Assembly (NCBI GenBank): GCA_966250325.1
Contig: CBINGY010000015.1
Location: 1-64,000 of the forward strand
Length of the DNA stretch: 64,000 bases
Direction of reading: 5' to 3'
Source of the DNA: Jiulongibacter sp966250325
GTDB taxonomy: Bacteria; Bacteroidota; Bacteroidia; Cytophagales; Spirosomataceae
Below, piece by piece: positions 1-9,084 of this stretch. A program made the position numbers and the translations under genes. The notes beneath the pieces were generated by a model, which was not told the DNA's origin, ran no database searches, and saw only the letters and a list, made by a program, of their open reading frames with translations. Positions within the stretch are counted from its first letter, which is position 1; every line of letters begins with the position of its first letter.

Positions 1-75
1 AACCACTGTCTTACAGTGCGATATGGCCTTACATATTTTTTTAGCAATTATTTTTTAAGTTTTTTTGACAAAAAA

Positions 76-108
76 TTTGCGTTTTAAAAAGCTATCCTAC
101 ATTTTTGC
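76..108 (+). promoter_or_regulatory. Probable promoter of tRNA-Phe
   Basis: A TTTG at 76-79 and a -7-like box at 98-107 (TACATTTTTG) resemble the Bacteroidota -33/-7 promoter, although the box is two bases longer than the TAnnTTTG consensus. It is followed by GCACTCCC, the same extension seen after the boxes of pdhA and icd in this window. The preceding 75 bases are AT-rich and hold a small perfect stem (4-9 with 13-18) of unknown meaning. Confidence 0.5.
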
Positions 109-141
109 ACTCCCAAACGACGGGAAATACCGACAAAAAAT

Positions 142-214
142 GGTGATGTAGCTCAGTCGGTAGAGCAAAGGACTGAAAATCCTTGTGTCGGCGGTTCGAT
201 TCCGTCCATCACCA
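142..214 (+). tRNA. tRNA-Phe (anticodon GAA)
   Basis: A complete cloverleaf can be folded by eye. The acceptor arm is GGTGATG with CATCACC, the D stem is GCTC with GAGC, and the anticodon stem AAGGA with TCCTT encloses the loop CTGAAAA, giving anticodon GAA. The T arm contains TTCGATT. The discriminator base is A at 214, and the CCA end is not encoded because CGG follows. It is a single tRNA, not part of a cluster, and is followed at once by a strong terminator. Confidence 0.97.
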
Positions 215-219
215 CGGAT

Positions 220-247
220 AAGGCCTGCAGAAATGCAGGCCTTTTTT
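220..247 (+). terminator. Rho-independent terminator of tRNA-Phe
   Basis: A 10-bp stem (220-229 with 234-243) with a GAAA tetraloop runs into a T tract. It lies six bases after the tRNA and ends its transcript. Confidence 0.9.
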
Positions 248-337
248 GTTAGTGGCCTTCTCAAAAACTCCATTTATTTGGCCATATTCGCTAATTTAAT
301 CTAGCTTAGTCTTCACAATACACTAACCCTCTCTGCT

Positions 338-1645
338 ATGACCCAAGCTGCGGCCCCGAAATCGAATATGGTAGCTATTGCCATCATTGCCTCTTTGTTT
401 TTCATTTTTGGTTTTGTGACCTGGATCAACGGGGCACTTATTCCATTTATGAAAACCATCAACGAACTCACCGACGCCCAATCTTATCTGGTGGCTTCGG
501 CCTCCTACATTTCGTTTGTGGTGATGGCTTTGCCTGCCTCCTGGGTGTTGAAGAAAACGGGCTACCGCAAAGGCATGTCGATAGGTTTGTTTATCATGGG
601 TTTGGGAGCACTGGTGTTTATTCCGGCCGCAGAGGCACGTACCTACTGGATGTTTCTGGCCGGTATATTCATTCAGGGCTCGGGTATGACCTTGCTGCAA
701 ACGGCTTCCAATCCCTACATCACGATTCTGGGCCCCATGGAAAGCGGTGCCAAGCGGATAGCCATCATGGGCATTGCCAATAAAACGGCGGGGGCTTTGG
801 GATCACTCATTTTTGGTGCTCTGCTGCTCAGTGGTATTGATGATATCAAAGAGAAGGTATTGACGGCTTCGGTGGCAGAGAAAGACGCTATGCTCAATGA
901 AATGGCCAACAGCGTTTTTGTGCCGTATCTGGTGATGGCAGCAGTTCTTTTTCTGTTAGGTTTCCTTATCAGAAAGGCTCCGCTACCGCATGTGGAGGCA
1001 GAAGTGAATGAGGAACAGGAGGCTGCTGCAGGCAAAAAAGGAATTTTCAGGTATCCGCATTTGTGGCTGGGGGTGTTTACACTGTTTGTGTATGTAGGAG
1101 CGGAGGTTATTGCGGGTGATACCATCATTTCGTATGGTATTTCGCTGGGCTTTTCAGGAGATAGGGCCAAGTTTTTCACTACACTTACGCTGCTGGCTAT
1201 GGTGTCTACGTATGCTCTGGGCGTAGCTCTAATTCCCAAATACCTGAAACAAAAAACGGCCTTGCAGATAAGTGCGGTACTTGGGATCGTTTTTAGTATT
1301 TGTATTCTTCTTTCATCCGGGTTCACCTCGGTGCTATTTGTGGCAGCACTTGGTATAGCGAACGCCCTGGTATGGCCTGCTGTTTGGCCGCTTACGCTGG
1401 ACGGACTGGGAAGGCACACCAAAACGGCTTCTGCCTTGCTGATTATGGCTATATCGGGAGGTGCAGTGATACCGCCTTTGTACGGCAGACTGGTTGACGC
1501 CGGAAAAGAAAAGTTATTGGCAGCCGGTACAGAGCTGGGAGAAGCCACCGCCACTGCCGCAAACCAAAGCTATTGGATATTACTTCCCTGCTACGCCATC
1601 ATCCTTTTCTTTGCCGTATGGGGGCATAAGATGAAGGGGAAGTAA
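338..1645 (+). CDS. Sugar MFS transporter, FucP/GluP type
   Basis: This 435-residue integral membrane protein belongs to the major facilitator superfamily, in the fucose/glucose/galactose:H+ symporter branch (FucP/GluP). About twelve hydrophobic segments are visible. The family-typical N-terminal block with FFIFGFVTW and LIPFMK, and the motif QTASNPYITILGP near residues 120-130, support the assignment. It should import a monosaccharide across the inner membrane. It is monocistronic, with a bidirectional terminator just after the stop. The nearby exported sugar oxidoreductases, ThuA and GH proteins make a role in carbohydrate uptake likely; the actual sugar cannot be read from sequence. Confidence 0.9.
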   Translation: MTQAAAPKSNMVAIAIIASLFFIFGFVTWINGALIPFMKTINELTDAQSYLVASASYISFVVMALPASWVLKKTGYRKGMSIGLFIMGLGALVFIPAAEARTYWMFLAGIFIQGSGMTLLQTASNPYITILGPMESGAKRIAIMGIANKTAGALGSLIFGALLLSGIDDIKEKVLTASVAEKDAMLNEMANSVFVPYLVMAAVLFLLGFLIRKAPLPHVEAEVNEEQEAAAGKKGIFRYPHLWLGVFTLFVYVGAEVIAGDTIISYGISLGFSGDRAKFFTTLTLLAMVSTYALGVALIPKYLKQKTALQISAVLGIVFSICILLSSGFTSVLFVAALGIANALVWPAVWPLTLDGLGRHTKTASALLIMAISGGAVIPPLYGRLVDAGKEKLLAAGTELGEATATAANQSYWILLPCYAIILFFAVWGHKMKGK

Positions 1646-1669
1646 TGGGAAGCTTTCCCGACAAACATG

Positions 1670-1697
1670 AAAAACCCCTCATTTTTGAGGGGTTTTG
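1670..1697. terminator. Bidirectional terminator
   Basis: An 11-bp stem (1671-1681 with 1686-1696) is flanked by A and T tracts. It can end both the sugar permease transcript from the left and the oxidoreductase transcript from the right. Confidence 0.85.
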
Positions 1698-1708
1698 ATT
1701 TCTTACCA

Positions 1709-3061
1709 TTACTTCTTTGATGCCATTTCCAGTGCCCGTGTGCTCAGTCCGTATTTGGTAAGCATATTGGGAACTTCCCAGGCCGGCATATTGTGGTTTT
1801 TGTAATAGTCAATGAAACGTTCCATCACCTGAGCAAAGTGGGCTTCGTGACCTATATCGTATTTGACAGGTATTACCACTTTCCAGCCTTTGTCGCTTTT
1901 TTCCAGAGCAAGACCGTCGTATTTTGCCAATAGCTTGTCAATAGCCGCCTGTGCTTCCGCCTCACTGATTTCTGCCACCGGCTCAATGTAAAGGGTAGGC
2001 TTGAATTTCTGCTCTGCTCCCTGGCGAATCACCAGATTGGCCTTGGTACCCCGCATAATAGAATAATGTGTATCACCTGTGCCCTCGGGAGCCTGGAAAT
2101 TCCAGATCACCGATACTTTGGCATGATGACCTTTGATGGTGTAGCTTATCTCTCCGTTTGCATAGGTTTCCAGATTGCCGTTTTTGATGCTGTTTTGCAG
2201 GAAATCGGGGAATTCGGGTTTTCCGGTTACTTTGGCAAAATCTGCAGGGCTTAATACCGTAGCCCATCTTCTGGCAGCCACCAGGTCAATATCACTGTCA
2301 TTGATCACCTGCTCTGGAAAACACTCCCAGAAAGTGAGGTCAATGAGGTGCGTAGTTACATCCACAATACCTTCGCCCTGCTGTTTGGTGTCAAAAAACC
2401 AGGAAGGGCGAATGAGCGGATTGCCGGAAACGTATTTGAAAAAGTGGTGTACAGACTCCTTGGTAACGGCCGGATTTTCAGGAGTTCCTTTCTCCAGATC
2501 GCCAAAAAGGGTTGAATCCTGAGACAATTCTTTTTGAAGAATGGTAGAAATTTCAGACCGCTCGGTCATGATATCATAAAGCAGCAGATTTTTTTCTTTA
2601 GCTGCGGCAAAAGCCTCTTTCAGCTTTTTGTAATCCTCTGCATTGATAGCCATGGGCTTATCTGCCAATACATGGAATCCATTTTTTACCGATTCCAGAA
2701 TATAGTCGGTTTTTTTGAGGTTACTTCCCGCCAGCACCACCACATTTCCTGATTTTTCTTCCACCATTTTTTCCAGGAAATCAGGGCCTTTATAGATGAT
2801 TGAACTCCAACGGGTTGGACTTTCTGCACGGGTATTATATTGTTCAATTTTAGCCAGGTGGAGATCCAGATCGGGAGAATCGGGGGCATAAATGTGAACA
2901 GTACTGTCAATATCCTCATACATCGATTTCTGAACCAGAGCGGCATGAAAATGGCCAGGGTCCAGGGTTATGAGATGAATTTTAGAATCGCTCATTTCTT
3001 CGGTTGCTTTTGGGGTACAGGCAGCCAGTGTTCCCAGCAAGGCAAATAATAATTTCTTCAT
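1709..3061 (-). CDS. Gfo/Idh/MocA-type lipoprotein oxidoreductase
   Basis: The 450-residue product starts with a lipoprotein signal (LLGTLAAC, predicted lipidated Cys15), so it is probably anchored to a membrane outside the cytoplasm. A Rossmann-like N-terminal half contains VVVLAGSN and VLADKPMAI, the latter being the ADKP/EKP dinucleotide-binding element of the Gfo/Idh/MocA family. The C-terminal half resembles the putative oxidoreductase C-terminal domain found in Bacteroidota members. It follows a second Gfo/Idh/MocA gene and a DUF6807 gene on the same strand, but a terminator hairpin at 3076-3100 separates it from them. Substrate unknown; a sugar or sugar derivative is expected. Confidence 0.85.
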   Translation of the reverse strand: MKKLLFALLGTLAACTPKATEEMSDSKIHLITLDPGHFHAALVQKSMYEDIDSTVHIYAPDSPDLDLHLAKIEQYNTRAESPTRWSSIIYKGPDFLEKMVEEKSGNVVVLAGSNLKKTDYILESVKNGFHVLADKPMAINAEDYKKLKEAFAAAKEKNLLLYDIMTERSEISTILQKELSQDSTLFGDLEKGTPENPAVTKESVHHFFKYVSGNPLIRPSWFFDTKQQGEGIVDVTTHLIDLTFWECFPEQVINDSDIDLVAARRWATVLSPADFAKVTGKPEFPDFLQNSIKNGNLETYANGEISYTIKGHHAKVSVIWNFQAPEGTGDTHYSIMRGTKANLVIRQGAEQKFKPTLYIEPVAEISEAEAQAAIDKLLAKYDGLALEKSDKGWKVVIPVKYDIGHEAHFAQVMERFIDYYKNHNMPAWEVPNMLTKYGLSTRALEMASKK

Positions 3062-3075
3062 AGGTTATTTAAGGC

Positions 3076-3100
3076 AAAAAGCACGGGTTTTACCCCGTGC
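3076..3100 (-). terminator. Terminator between the two oxidoreductase genes
   Basis: On the minus strand a 7-bp stem (3081-3087 with 3094-3100) is followed by five T. It lies between the gene ending at 3124 and the one starting at 3061 and probably reduces expression of the downstream lipoprotein gene. Confidence 0.6.
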
Positions 3101-3123
3101 AAAGTAAAGGATGATATTAATAA

Positions 3124-4506
3124 TTAGTACTTGATGTAGTTGGTTCCGTACGGATAACGCTGCGGACGGCTCAGCATGCTGTTGGCCTCGTCATTATTGA
3201 CAAATCGCTCTTTTACAGGATCCCAGTTGAGTTTCCCGGGAAGCTGCATCGCAATATCGCTGATGAGACAGATAGAGCAGGTTCTGTGACCAATTTCAAC
3301 GGGAGAAATTGGCTGCTTACCTGATTGAATACAATCGAGCCAGTTGCCATGTTGTTCGTCAGAAACGTAGAGATGAATTTCATCTTTGCCGATAACCGAA
3401 TCGAGTATTTTAGGGTCGCTGGCGTCGAGAGATTTCACACCATTGTTTACCGGAATAGGATCAGACGGCGTAGCTCTGTATGCTCCGCGGGTAACGAAAA
3501 TCCAGCCATCGGTGCCCTCGTAACGGATTCCGTTGGGGAAACCACCACTGGTGAGCATGGTGATGCCGTTGGCATATTCTGCTTTTACCATGAAATCACC
3601 GTGTACATCCCAGCTGCCAGACTTGGGAAATTCTGCAACGGCTTCTACGGAGATAGGTCCGGTGAATTCGGTATCCATTCCCCATGCTGCGGAGTCGTAA
3701 TGGTGCTGTCCCCAGCCGGTGATCATGCCGGCACCAAACTGACGTTTTCTTAGCCAGCCGGGTCTTCCGTAGCCCTTTTGCGGATGCACCAGCATTTCTG
3801 AGTAGGGGATTTCGGGCGTGGAGCCCAGCCACATATCGTAGTTAAAACCTTTTGGGATAGGCTGAGTTTCTGCCAATGGACCTCCCGGATCGCCCGGTAA
3901 ACCAATTTTGACGGTGTGTAATTTGCCGATACGTCCGTTACGAACGAGTTCTGCGGCATATCTGAACTGCGGAGAAGACCGCTGCTGAGTACCCACCTGT
4001 AAGATTTTGCCGGTACGGTGAATCACATCACTCAATAAACGGCCCTCTGCAATGGTAAGCGATGTAGGTTTCTGGAGGTAAACGTGTTTTCCTGCCAGAG
4101 CTGCTTCTATGGCCGGCTGGGAATGCCAGTGATCTGGTGTACTGATAATAACGGCGTCAATTTCTTTATTTAGAAGCATTTCGCGGTAGTCATCATACAT
4201 GCTTACATCGAGCGAAATACCTTTCTTTTTGTAATATTCCTGAACGAGGGTTTTACCTTCTTCGGTGCGGTGGCGATCCAGGTCGCAGACAGAGATCACG
4301 CGGGCCACATCATGCTGCATGGTGCCGGGCAGATCATGATCCCGGGCTATGCGGCCACAGCCAATTTGGGCAATCTGAATTTTGTTTGAGGGTGCGTTTT
4401 TACCAAAGACCGATGCCGGTACAATGGTAGGTACTACCAGGGCCGCAGCAGTGGTTTTGAGTGTTTTTTCCACAAAACTTCGCCGGTTAATTTTCAATGA
4501 TTTCAT
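3124..4506 (-). CDS. Exported Gfo/Idh/MocA family oxidoreductase
   Basis: The 460-residue protein has a twin-arginine-like signal (NRRSFVEK followed by a hydrophobic alanine/valine stretch), so it is probably exported folded with its nicotinamide cofactor. Family marks are the nucleotide-binding IAQIGCGRIARDHD around residue 45, the DAVIISTPDHWHS segment, and HVYLQKP in place of the usual EKP. The C-terminal half is the substrate-binding alpha/beta domain seen in secreted Bacteroidota dehydrogenases. It lies ten bases downstream of the DUF6807 gene on the same strand, so the two are probably co-transcribed. Such pairs are common in sugar-derivative catabolism loci; the substrate is not known. 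Confidence 0.9.
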   Translation of the reverse strand: MKSLKINRRSFVEKTLKTTAAALVVPTIVPASVFGKNAPSNKIQIAQIGCGRIARDHDLPGTMQHDVARVISVCDLDRHRTEEGKTLVQEYYKKKGISLDVSMYDDYREMLLNKEIDAVIISTPDHWHSQPAIEAALAGKHVYLQKPTSLTIAEGRLLSDVIHRTGKILQVGTQQRSSPQFRYAAELVRNGRIGKLHTVKIGLPGDPGGPLAETQPIPKGFNYDMWLGSTPEIPYSEMLVHPQKGYGRPGWLRKRQFGAGMITGWGQHHYDSAAWGMDTEFTGPISVEAVAEFPKSGSWDVHGDFMVKAEYANGITMLTSGGFPNGIRYEGTDGWIFVTRGAYRATPSDPIPVNNGVKSLDASDPKILDSVIGKDEIHLYVSDEQHGNWLDCIQSGKQPISPVEIGHRTCSICLISDIAMQLPGKLNWDPVKERFVNNDEANSMLSRPQRYPYGTNYIKY

Positions 4507-4516
4507 ATCTGAAAGG

Positions 4517-5722
4517 TTAGTTTTTAACAGTTATTTCAATAGGTTTTGCAAAGGAATTCCAAGCTTTTTCTGCCTTATCTGTGGTCATTTCGCCATCAAA
4601 GACCAGCATTCTGTATTTCAAGGTATAATTTTTTCCCGGTTCCAATATCCAGTTTGTATTTTTTGTAGGAGCAAAATTGGCAAACATATCACCGCGACCG
4701 TATTGATTTTCAGGCCAAATTCTCAGGGGCTCGGGGTGATTGAAATTCTGCGGGTGTGAGAGCATAACCGCCCCTCCTTTGCCATTGCCGAGTTTGCCCT
4801 GGACAATACACCAGCGGGCGGTGCTGCCATCTGCTTCTTTACGGTTTTTTCCCTCAGAGGTGAGTACGGTACTGTTTGTATTGTCCCATTCTTCCGTAGT
4901 ACGCCAGCCGAAGCCTGCATAGCGGTATTCGAGAATTGTGAAAGGACTTTCGGTGGCACAGTTGTAGGTAATAATAAAATCGGCAAGATAGCTCTGCTCA
5001 TCCAGCGGAGTTATTCTCACGGTTTGCGTTTCTTTCAGAGCCACCTCGTTTTTTGCATCTTTGAGTACCACATGCTCCTGCAATACCTGATATTCTGAGA
5101 AGACCGGGCCGTCTGCGGAGTAAATCAGATTGGCAAATCGCACGGTTCCCTGTTTTTGATTCAGGTTCCAGAAATCCAGAGTGTCGCCTTTGTATTCCAC
5201 GTGTGTCCAGGGATTCCAGATGCCGTAATGGTGATAATGGTCTTTGGGCTGAATACGGGTAAGTCTCTTGCCTGATGGGGTATTTAACGGATGAATAAAG
5301 CCACTGCGTGCGTAGGAGGGGTCTGCCCCCTCGGGAGCCGGCATTTGGGCCATCTGATAGCCCAGCAGTTTTGTGTTTTCGGAATAGATGCCCAGCGTTC
5401 CATTTTCCAGTTTTGTTGTTGTCAACGGAACACTCTGCTTAAGAGCTGTTTTTCTAAGTTCGTATTCCAGAAACTGAGCGGCATTTTCCCTGTCAACTCT
5501 CCAGTAAATTTTTGAACCCGCAAACTGAAAAGGAACAGAAATTCCGGAGTTTTTATCCCGAAGCTCAAAATCACCGTCTGGAGAAATCGGTAGATTACCA
5601 ATTTCAGCAGCTATTATAAGGGGTTCACCTGCCTCATGTGGCGGTACCTGGAAAGTGACCGGTAGCTGCCCGGTTGACACAAAAGAAAGGCCCATCAAAA
5701 AGCTGATGATGAAATATTTCAT
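4517..5722 (-). CDS. DUF6807 (PmoA-like) secreted protein
   Basis: The preferred start is the ATG at 5722, which gives a clean signal peptide (MKYFIISFLMGLSFVSTGQ); an in-frame TTG at 5776 would add 18 residues with no signal character. The product of about 401 residues matches the DUF6807 family, once named PmoA, with the signature around RIQPKDHYHHYGIWNPW and a beta-rich fold. Despite that name there is no evidence for methane oxidation; in Bacteroidota these proteins sit beside Gfo/Idh/MocA oxidoreductases and are thought to act on carbohydrates. It is the first gene of the minus-strand set that continues with the Tat-exported oxidoreductase. Confidence 0.8.
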   Translation of the reverse strand: MKYFIISFLMGLSFVSTGQLPVTFQVPPHEAGEPLIIAAEIGNLPISPDGDFELRDKNSGISVPFQFAGSKIYWRVDRENAAQFLEYELRKTALKQSVPLTTTKLENGTLGIYSENTKLLGYQMAQMPAPEGADPSYARSGFIHPLNTPSGKRLTRIQPKDHYHHYGIWNPWTHVEYKGDTLDFWNLNQKQGTVRFANLIYSADGPVFSEYQVLQEHVVLKDAKNEVALKETQTVRITPLDEQSYLADFIITYNCATESPFTILEYRYAGFGWRTTEEWDNTNSTVLTSEGKNRKEADGSTARWCIVQGKLGNGKGGAVMLSHPQNFNHPEPLRIWPENQYGRGDMFANFAPTKNTNWILEPGKNYTLKYRMLVFDGEMTTDKAEKAWNSFAKPIEITVKN

Positions 5723-5887
5723 GCTGAGGGTTGATCGGAAAGCTAATGTAACGAATAGTAATGAAAGACAATGCAATCGGTTGAAATAACTTCCCTTGCA
5801 TAGACAAAAAAGAGAGATTTACCGATAAAATTCATCAAAAGGCAGTCTGAGTTCGCTTTCATCGCGTATTTTAGGGTCATAAGCACA

Positions 5888-6328
5888 ATGACTATGAAAG
5901 TGAGACCATCTGCTATCATTATACGGCAAAATGCGGTACTATGCATGAGGTATGAATACAGTGGGCAGAGCATATATAACCTGCCGGGGGGTAATCTGGA
6001 GTTTGGCGAAGAAATGAAAGAGGCACTTTCCCGTGAACTTGATGAGGAGCTGGGAGTGGAGGTGGTGTTATCTGAGGCACCGGTTCTTATCGCCGAGGTA
6101 ATCAATGAGAGGGGAGAGACCCTTCATGTGATGTATGAAGTCACCCTGGTAAAAGGTATACCCCAACTTAATCCATCAGAAACCACGGCCCTCGAATTGG
6201 TGTGGCTGCCCATAGAAAGTCTACCAGAGGTGAATATGTACCCTGCGGTAGGAAAACACATTCAGCTATGGAAGGAAGGCCAGCTTGAAAGCCCGCATGT
6301 TGGCCAGATTGAGCAAATTTGGATTTAA
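5888..6328 (+). CDS. Nudix hydrolase
   Basis: The 146-residue protein carries a complete Nudix box, G-x5-E-x7-REx2EExG, from the GG of LPGGNLEFGEE through RELDEELGV (roughly residues 36-58). The catalytic REXXEE glutamates are intact, so an active Mg-dependent nucleoside-diphosphate-linked hydrolase is expected. The C-terminal region is the usual short beta/alpha tail. The downstream kinase gene overlaps or follows within 14 bases depending on its start, which indicates an operon. The substrate cannot be inferred. Confidence 0.9.
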   Translation: MTMKVRPSAIIIRQNAVLCMRYEYSGQSIYNLPGGNLEFGEEMKEALSRELDEELGVEVVLSEAPVLIAEVINERGETLHVMYEVTLVKGIPQLNPSETTALELVWLPIESLPEVNMYPAVGKHIQLWKEGQLESPHVGQIEQIWI

Positions 6329-6341
6329 TCACAGGTTGAGA

Positions 6342-7316
6342 ATGCAATTGACACATCATTTAGATAAGCAGGTGGATGGCTACCTAAAAACGACCGGATT
6401 TATTTCTCCACATGAAACCATTCTGGAGTATGTAAAAGCCGGTGAAGGCAATATGAATTTTGTGGTTCGTGTCAAAACAAATGAAGGCTCGGTAATTGTA
6501 AAGCAATCCAGGCCTTATGTTGAAAAATACCGGTCAATCCCAGCACCTGTGGAGCGAATATTAGTCGAAAAAACCTACTATGAGCTTATCGGGGGACATG
6601 CGGTTCTGGCCTCATTTTCTCCTGCTATTTTGGGGTGTGATGAGCTCAATTACACCCTGGTCATGCAGGATTTGGGTAGTGGATCAGACTATCTGGGACT
6701 CTACAGCAGAAAGGTAGAAATTACCCAGGAAGAAATAGCCGGCCTCATTCGTTACCTGGTAGCCCTTCATGGGCTTGAAATCAGGGAATTCCCGGCCAAT
6801 ACTGGCATGAAAGTCCTGAATCATGAACATATCTTCAGATATCCTTTTATGGAAGAAAATGGATTTGACCTGGATCAGATTCAGGGCGGATTGCAGAGGC
6901 TGGCCATGAAATACAAAACCGATGAATCACTAAAAAAGCAGATCGAAAAATTAGGCGAAAGGTATTTGTCAACAGGCAATACACTGCTGCATGGTGATTT
7001 TTACCCGGGCAGCTGGCTCAAAGTGGCAGAAGGAGTCAAGGTTATTGATCCCGAATTTGCCTATTTGGGCGATCCCGAATTTGATCTGGGCGTAATGATA
7101 GCCCATTTGAAAATGGCCGGGCACAGTTTCCGGCCGGTAATTGAAGCCTATGGTTCCGAAAGGTCCCTCAGTGAAAAACTTCTAATAGCTTATGCCGGAG
7201 TTGAAATCATGCGAAGGCTGATTGGATTGGCTCAGTTGCCGGTTTCCATGGATATTGAAACGAAAAGAGAAATGTTAGAAGAAGCCTCCGGGATGATTTC
7301 GCGGTGGAATAACTGA
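6342..7316 (+). CDS. APH-fold small-molecule kinase (methylthioribose-kinase-like)
   Basis: This protein of about 324 residues has the aminoglycoside phosphotransferase/choline kinase fold. The catalytic loop is LLHGDFYPGSWL, with Asp acting as base, and the metal-binding motif is VIDPEFAYLGDPEFDLG; this spacing and the IDPEFA wording resemble methylthioribose kinases. The N-terminal VVRVKTNEGSVIVKQ supplies the ATP-binding lysine. The start at 6342 is preferred because the longer reading from 6285 overlaps the Nudix gene and adds a basic, unconserved stretch. The MTR-kinase identity is a guess from motifs, since no other methionine-salvage gene is adjacent. Confidence 0.75.
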   Translation: MQLTHHLDKQVDGYLKTTGFISPHETILEYVKAGEGNMNFVVRVKTNEGSVIVKQSRPYVEKYRSIPAPVERILVEKTYYELIGGHAVLASFSPAILGCDELNYTLVMQDLGSGSDYLGLYSRKVEITQEEIAGLIRYLVALHGLEIREFPANTGMKVLNHEHIFRYPFMEENGFDLDQIQGGLQRLAMKYKTDESLKKQIEKLGERYLSTGNTLLHGDFYPGSWLKVAEGVKVIDPEFAYLGDPEFDLGVMIAHLKMAGHSFRPVIEAYGSERSLSEKLLIAYAGVEIMRRLIGLAQLPVSMDIETKREMLEEASGMISRWNN

Positions 7317-7436
7317 AACCGTTCGTTCTTTTCGTTCATTGGAAACCAAACACGGCTTATTTATCTACTTTGAAGAGTCGTTTCTTAAAATTTCCTGTAA
7401 TTGACCCTTTAAAAAGAACTAATTAACCCCCTTGAA

Positions 7437-8201
7437 ATGAAAAATAAACTTGTAGCCACCCTGCTATTTTGTGTGATTGCTCTGGCAGCCCACGCTCAGG
7501 GTAGCGGTCTGAAAGCACTGCTATTTACCAAAACAGCCGGCTTCCATCATGAATCCATCAAAGAAGGTGTAGATGGCATCAAAGCTCTATGTGAGCGGCA
7601 TTCTATCGCCCTCGACTGGCACGAGATGACCAACGTGTTCTCAGATGAAGGATTGAAGAAATATAATGTGGTGATTTTTCTGAACACCACCGGTGATGTA
7701 TTGAACGACAAAGAGCAGGCGGCATTTGAAAAGTACATACAAAACGGGGGAGGCTGGGTAGGTATACATGCCGCAGCCGATACCGAATACGAGTGGGAGT
7801 GGTACACTAAAATGGTGGGCATGATGTTTAAGATTCACCCGGCACAACAAACCGCTTACCTGAATGTAGTGGACAGCAATTTCCCGGGCATGGGCCGTTT
7901 CCCGAAAACGCTGCTCTGGACCGACGAATGGTATGAATATCAGAAACCAGCCCTTACCAAAGATCTGCACTATCTGGTAACGGTGGATGAGAAAACCTAT
8001 AATCCTAACACCAAATGGGGCGATAACGAAGGCAAAGGCATGGGAGATTTCCATCCGATGAGCTGGTACCATAATTACGACGGTGGCCGGGCATTTTACA
8101 CGGGTCTGGGCCACATCGGTCGCATTTATTCAGATCAGGTATTTATGGATCACCTGTATGGTGGAATTTATTGGGCGGCTACAGGAAAAGGAATCAAATA
8201 G
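7437..8201 (+). CDS. Secreted ThuA-domain protein, first copy
   Basis: The 254-residue product has a signal peptide ending near AAHAQ and then a single ThuA domain (trehalose-utilisation, class I glutamine amidotransferase-like fold). Recognisable blocks are LLFTKTAGFHHESI, VVIFLNTTGDVL, GGGWVGIHAAADTEYEW and GRAFYTGLGH near the end. Proteins of this family act with Gfo/Idh/MocA dehydrogenases in disaccharide catabolism through 3-keto intermediates. The second copy follows 20 bases later and has the same length and motifs, so the pair arose by tandem duplication and is co-transcribed. Confidence 0.9.
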   Translation: MKNKLVATLLFCVIALAAHAQGSGLKALLFTKTAGFHHESIKEGVDGIKALCERHSIALDWHEMTNVFSDEGLKKYNVVIFLNTTGDVLNDKEQAAFEKYIQNGGGWVGIHAAADTEYEWEWYTKMVGMMFKIHPAQQTAYLNVVDSNFPGMGRFPKTLLWTDEWYEYQKPALTKDLHYLVTVDEKTYNPNTKWGDNEGKGMGDFHPMSWYHNYDGGRAFYTGLGHIGRIYSDQVFMDHLYGGIYWAATGKGIK

Positions 8202-8221
8202 AAGCTAAAGCGAAAAGAATT

Positions 8222-8995
8222 ATGAAAAATAAAATCATCCTTGTCTTAGCTTTATTGTCAGTCACGTTTGCAGCTTCAGCCCAGCGTGGAGGGCAATTCA
8301 GGGCCTTACTTTTTTCTAAAACGGCAGGCTGGTATCATTACTCCATTCACAGTGGGGTAGATGCTATCAAAGGTCTGGCAGAGCGTCATACGTTTAGTGT
8401 TGACTGGGAAGAAAACGAAAGTGTATTCAGTGACAACCGCTTAAAGAATTATCAGGTGGTTATTTTTCTCAATACCACCGGTGATATTTTAAACGATGAA
8501 CAGCAGGCGGCTTTTGAACGCTACATAAAAAATGGTGGTAGCTGGGTAGGTGTGCATGCGGCAGCAGATACGGAATATCAGTGGGAGTGGTACACCAAAC
8601 TAGTGGGTATGATGTTCAGAACGCACCCACGTGAACAAACCGCCATGCTTGATATCCTGGACAGGGATTTCCCCGGCATGGAACGCTGGGCTACCCGCCA
8701 AATCTGGACCGACGAATGGTATCAATACCGCCAGCCGGCACTTCTGGATGACCTGCATTACCTCATCAAAGTGGACGAAAGTACCTACGATCCTTCCCGA
8801 AAATTACGTGATGGCAGCAGCACTCCCGGTATGGGCGATTTTCACCCCATCGCCTGGTATCATGAATACGACGGCGGGCGTGCATTTTATACGGGTCTGG
8901 GTCACCTGGATCGCGTATACAAAGACGAGGCCTTCCTGGATCACCTCTATGGCGGCATCTACTGGGCAGCCACGGGAAAGGGCCTCAAAAAGTAG
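8222..8995 (+). CDS. Secreted ThuA-domain protein, second copy
   Basis: The ATG at 8222 gives a signal peptide ending ASAQ and a protein of 257 residues; the longer frame from 8171 runs into the end of the first copy. The blocks LLFSKTAGWYHYSI, VVIFLNTTGDIL, GGSWVGVHAAADTEYQW and GRAFYTGLGH align residue for residue with the first copy, roughly two thirds identical by eye. Differences cluster in the middle (around residues 130-190), where substrate contacts would be expected, so the two may have different specificities. A terminator follows at 9019. Confidence 0.9.
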   Translation: MKNKIILVLALLSVTFAASAQRGGQFRALLFSKTAGWYHYSIHSGVDAIKGLAERHTFSVDWEENESVFSDNRLKNYQVVIFLNTTGDILNDEQQAAFERYIKNGGSWVGVHAAADTEYQWEWYTKLVGMMFRTHPREQTAMLDILDRDFPGMERWATRQIWTDEWYQYRQPALLDDLHYLIKVDESTYDPSRKLRDGSSTPGMGDFHPIAWYHEYDGGRAFYTGLGHLDRVYKDEAFLDHLYGGIYWAATGKGLKK

Positions 8996-9018
8996 GAACT
9001 TGACAAACCCGGACATAG

Positions 9019-9058
9019 AAAACCCTGAAAGTTGCTTCGGCTTTCGGGGTTTGTTTTT
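9019..9058 (+). terminator. Terminator after the ThuA pair
   Basis: An imperfect 12-bp stem (9020-9031 with 9041-9052) with a TTGCTTCGG loop region is followed by a T-rich run. Confidence 0.75.
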
Positions 9059-9084
9059 AAATTGACCTCAAACCCAAGCAAAAA

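Noticed and set aside
4517..5722. Methane monooxygenase function suggested by the PmoA name
   Set aside because: The family name is historical; there are no metal ligands or other pmo genes, and the neighbours are sugar oxidoreductases.
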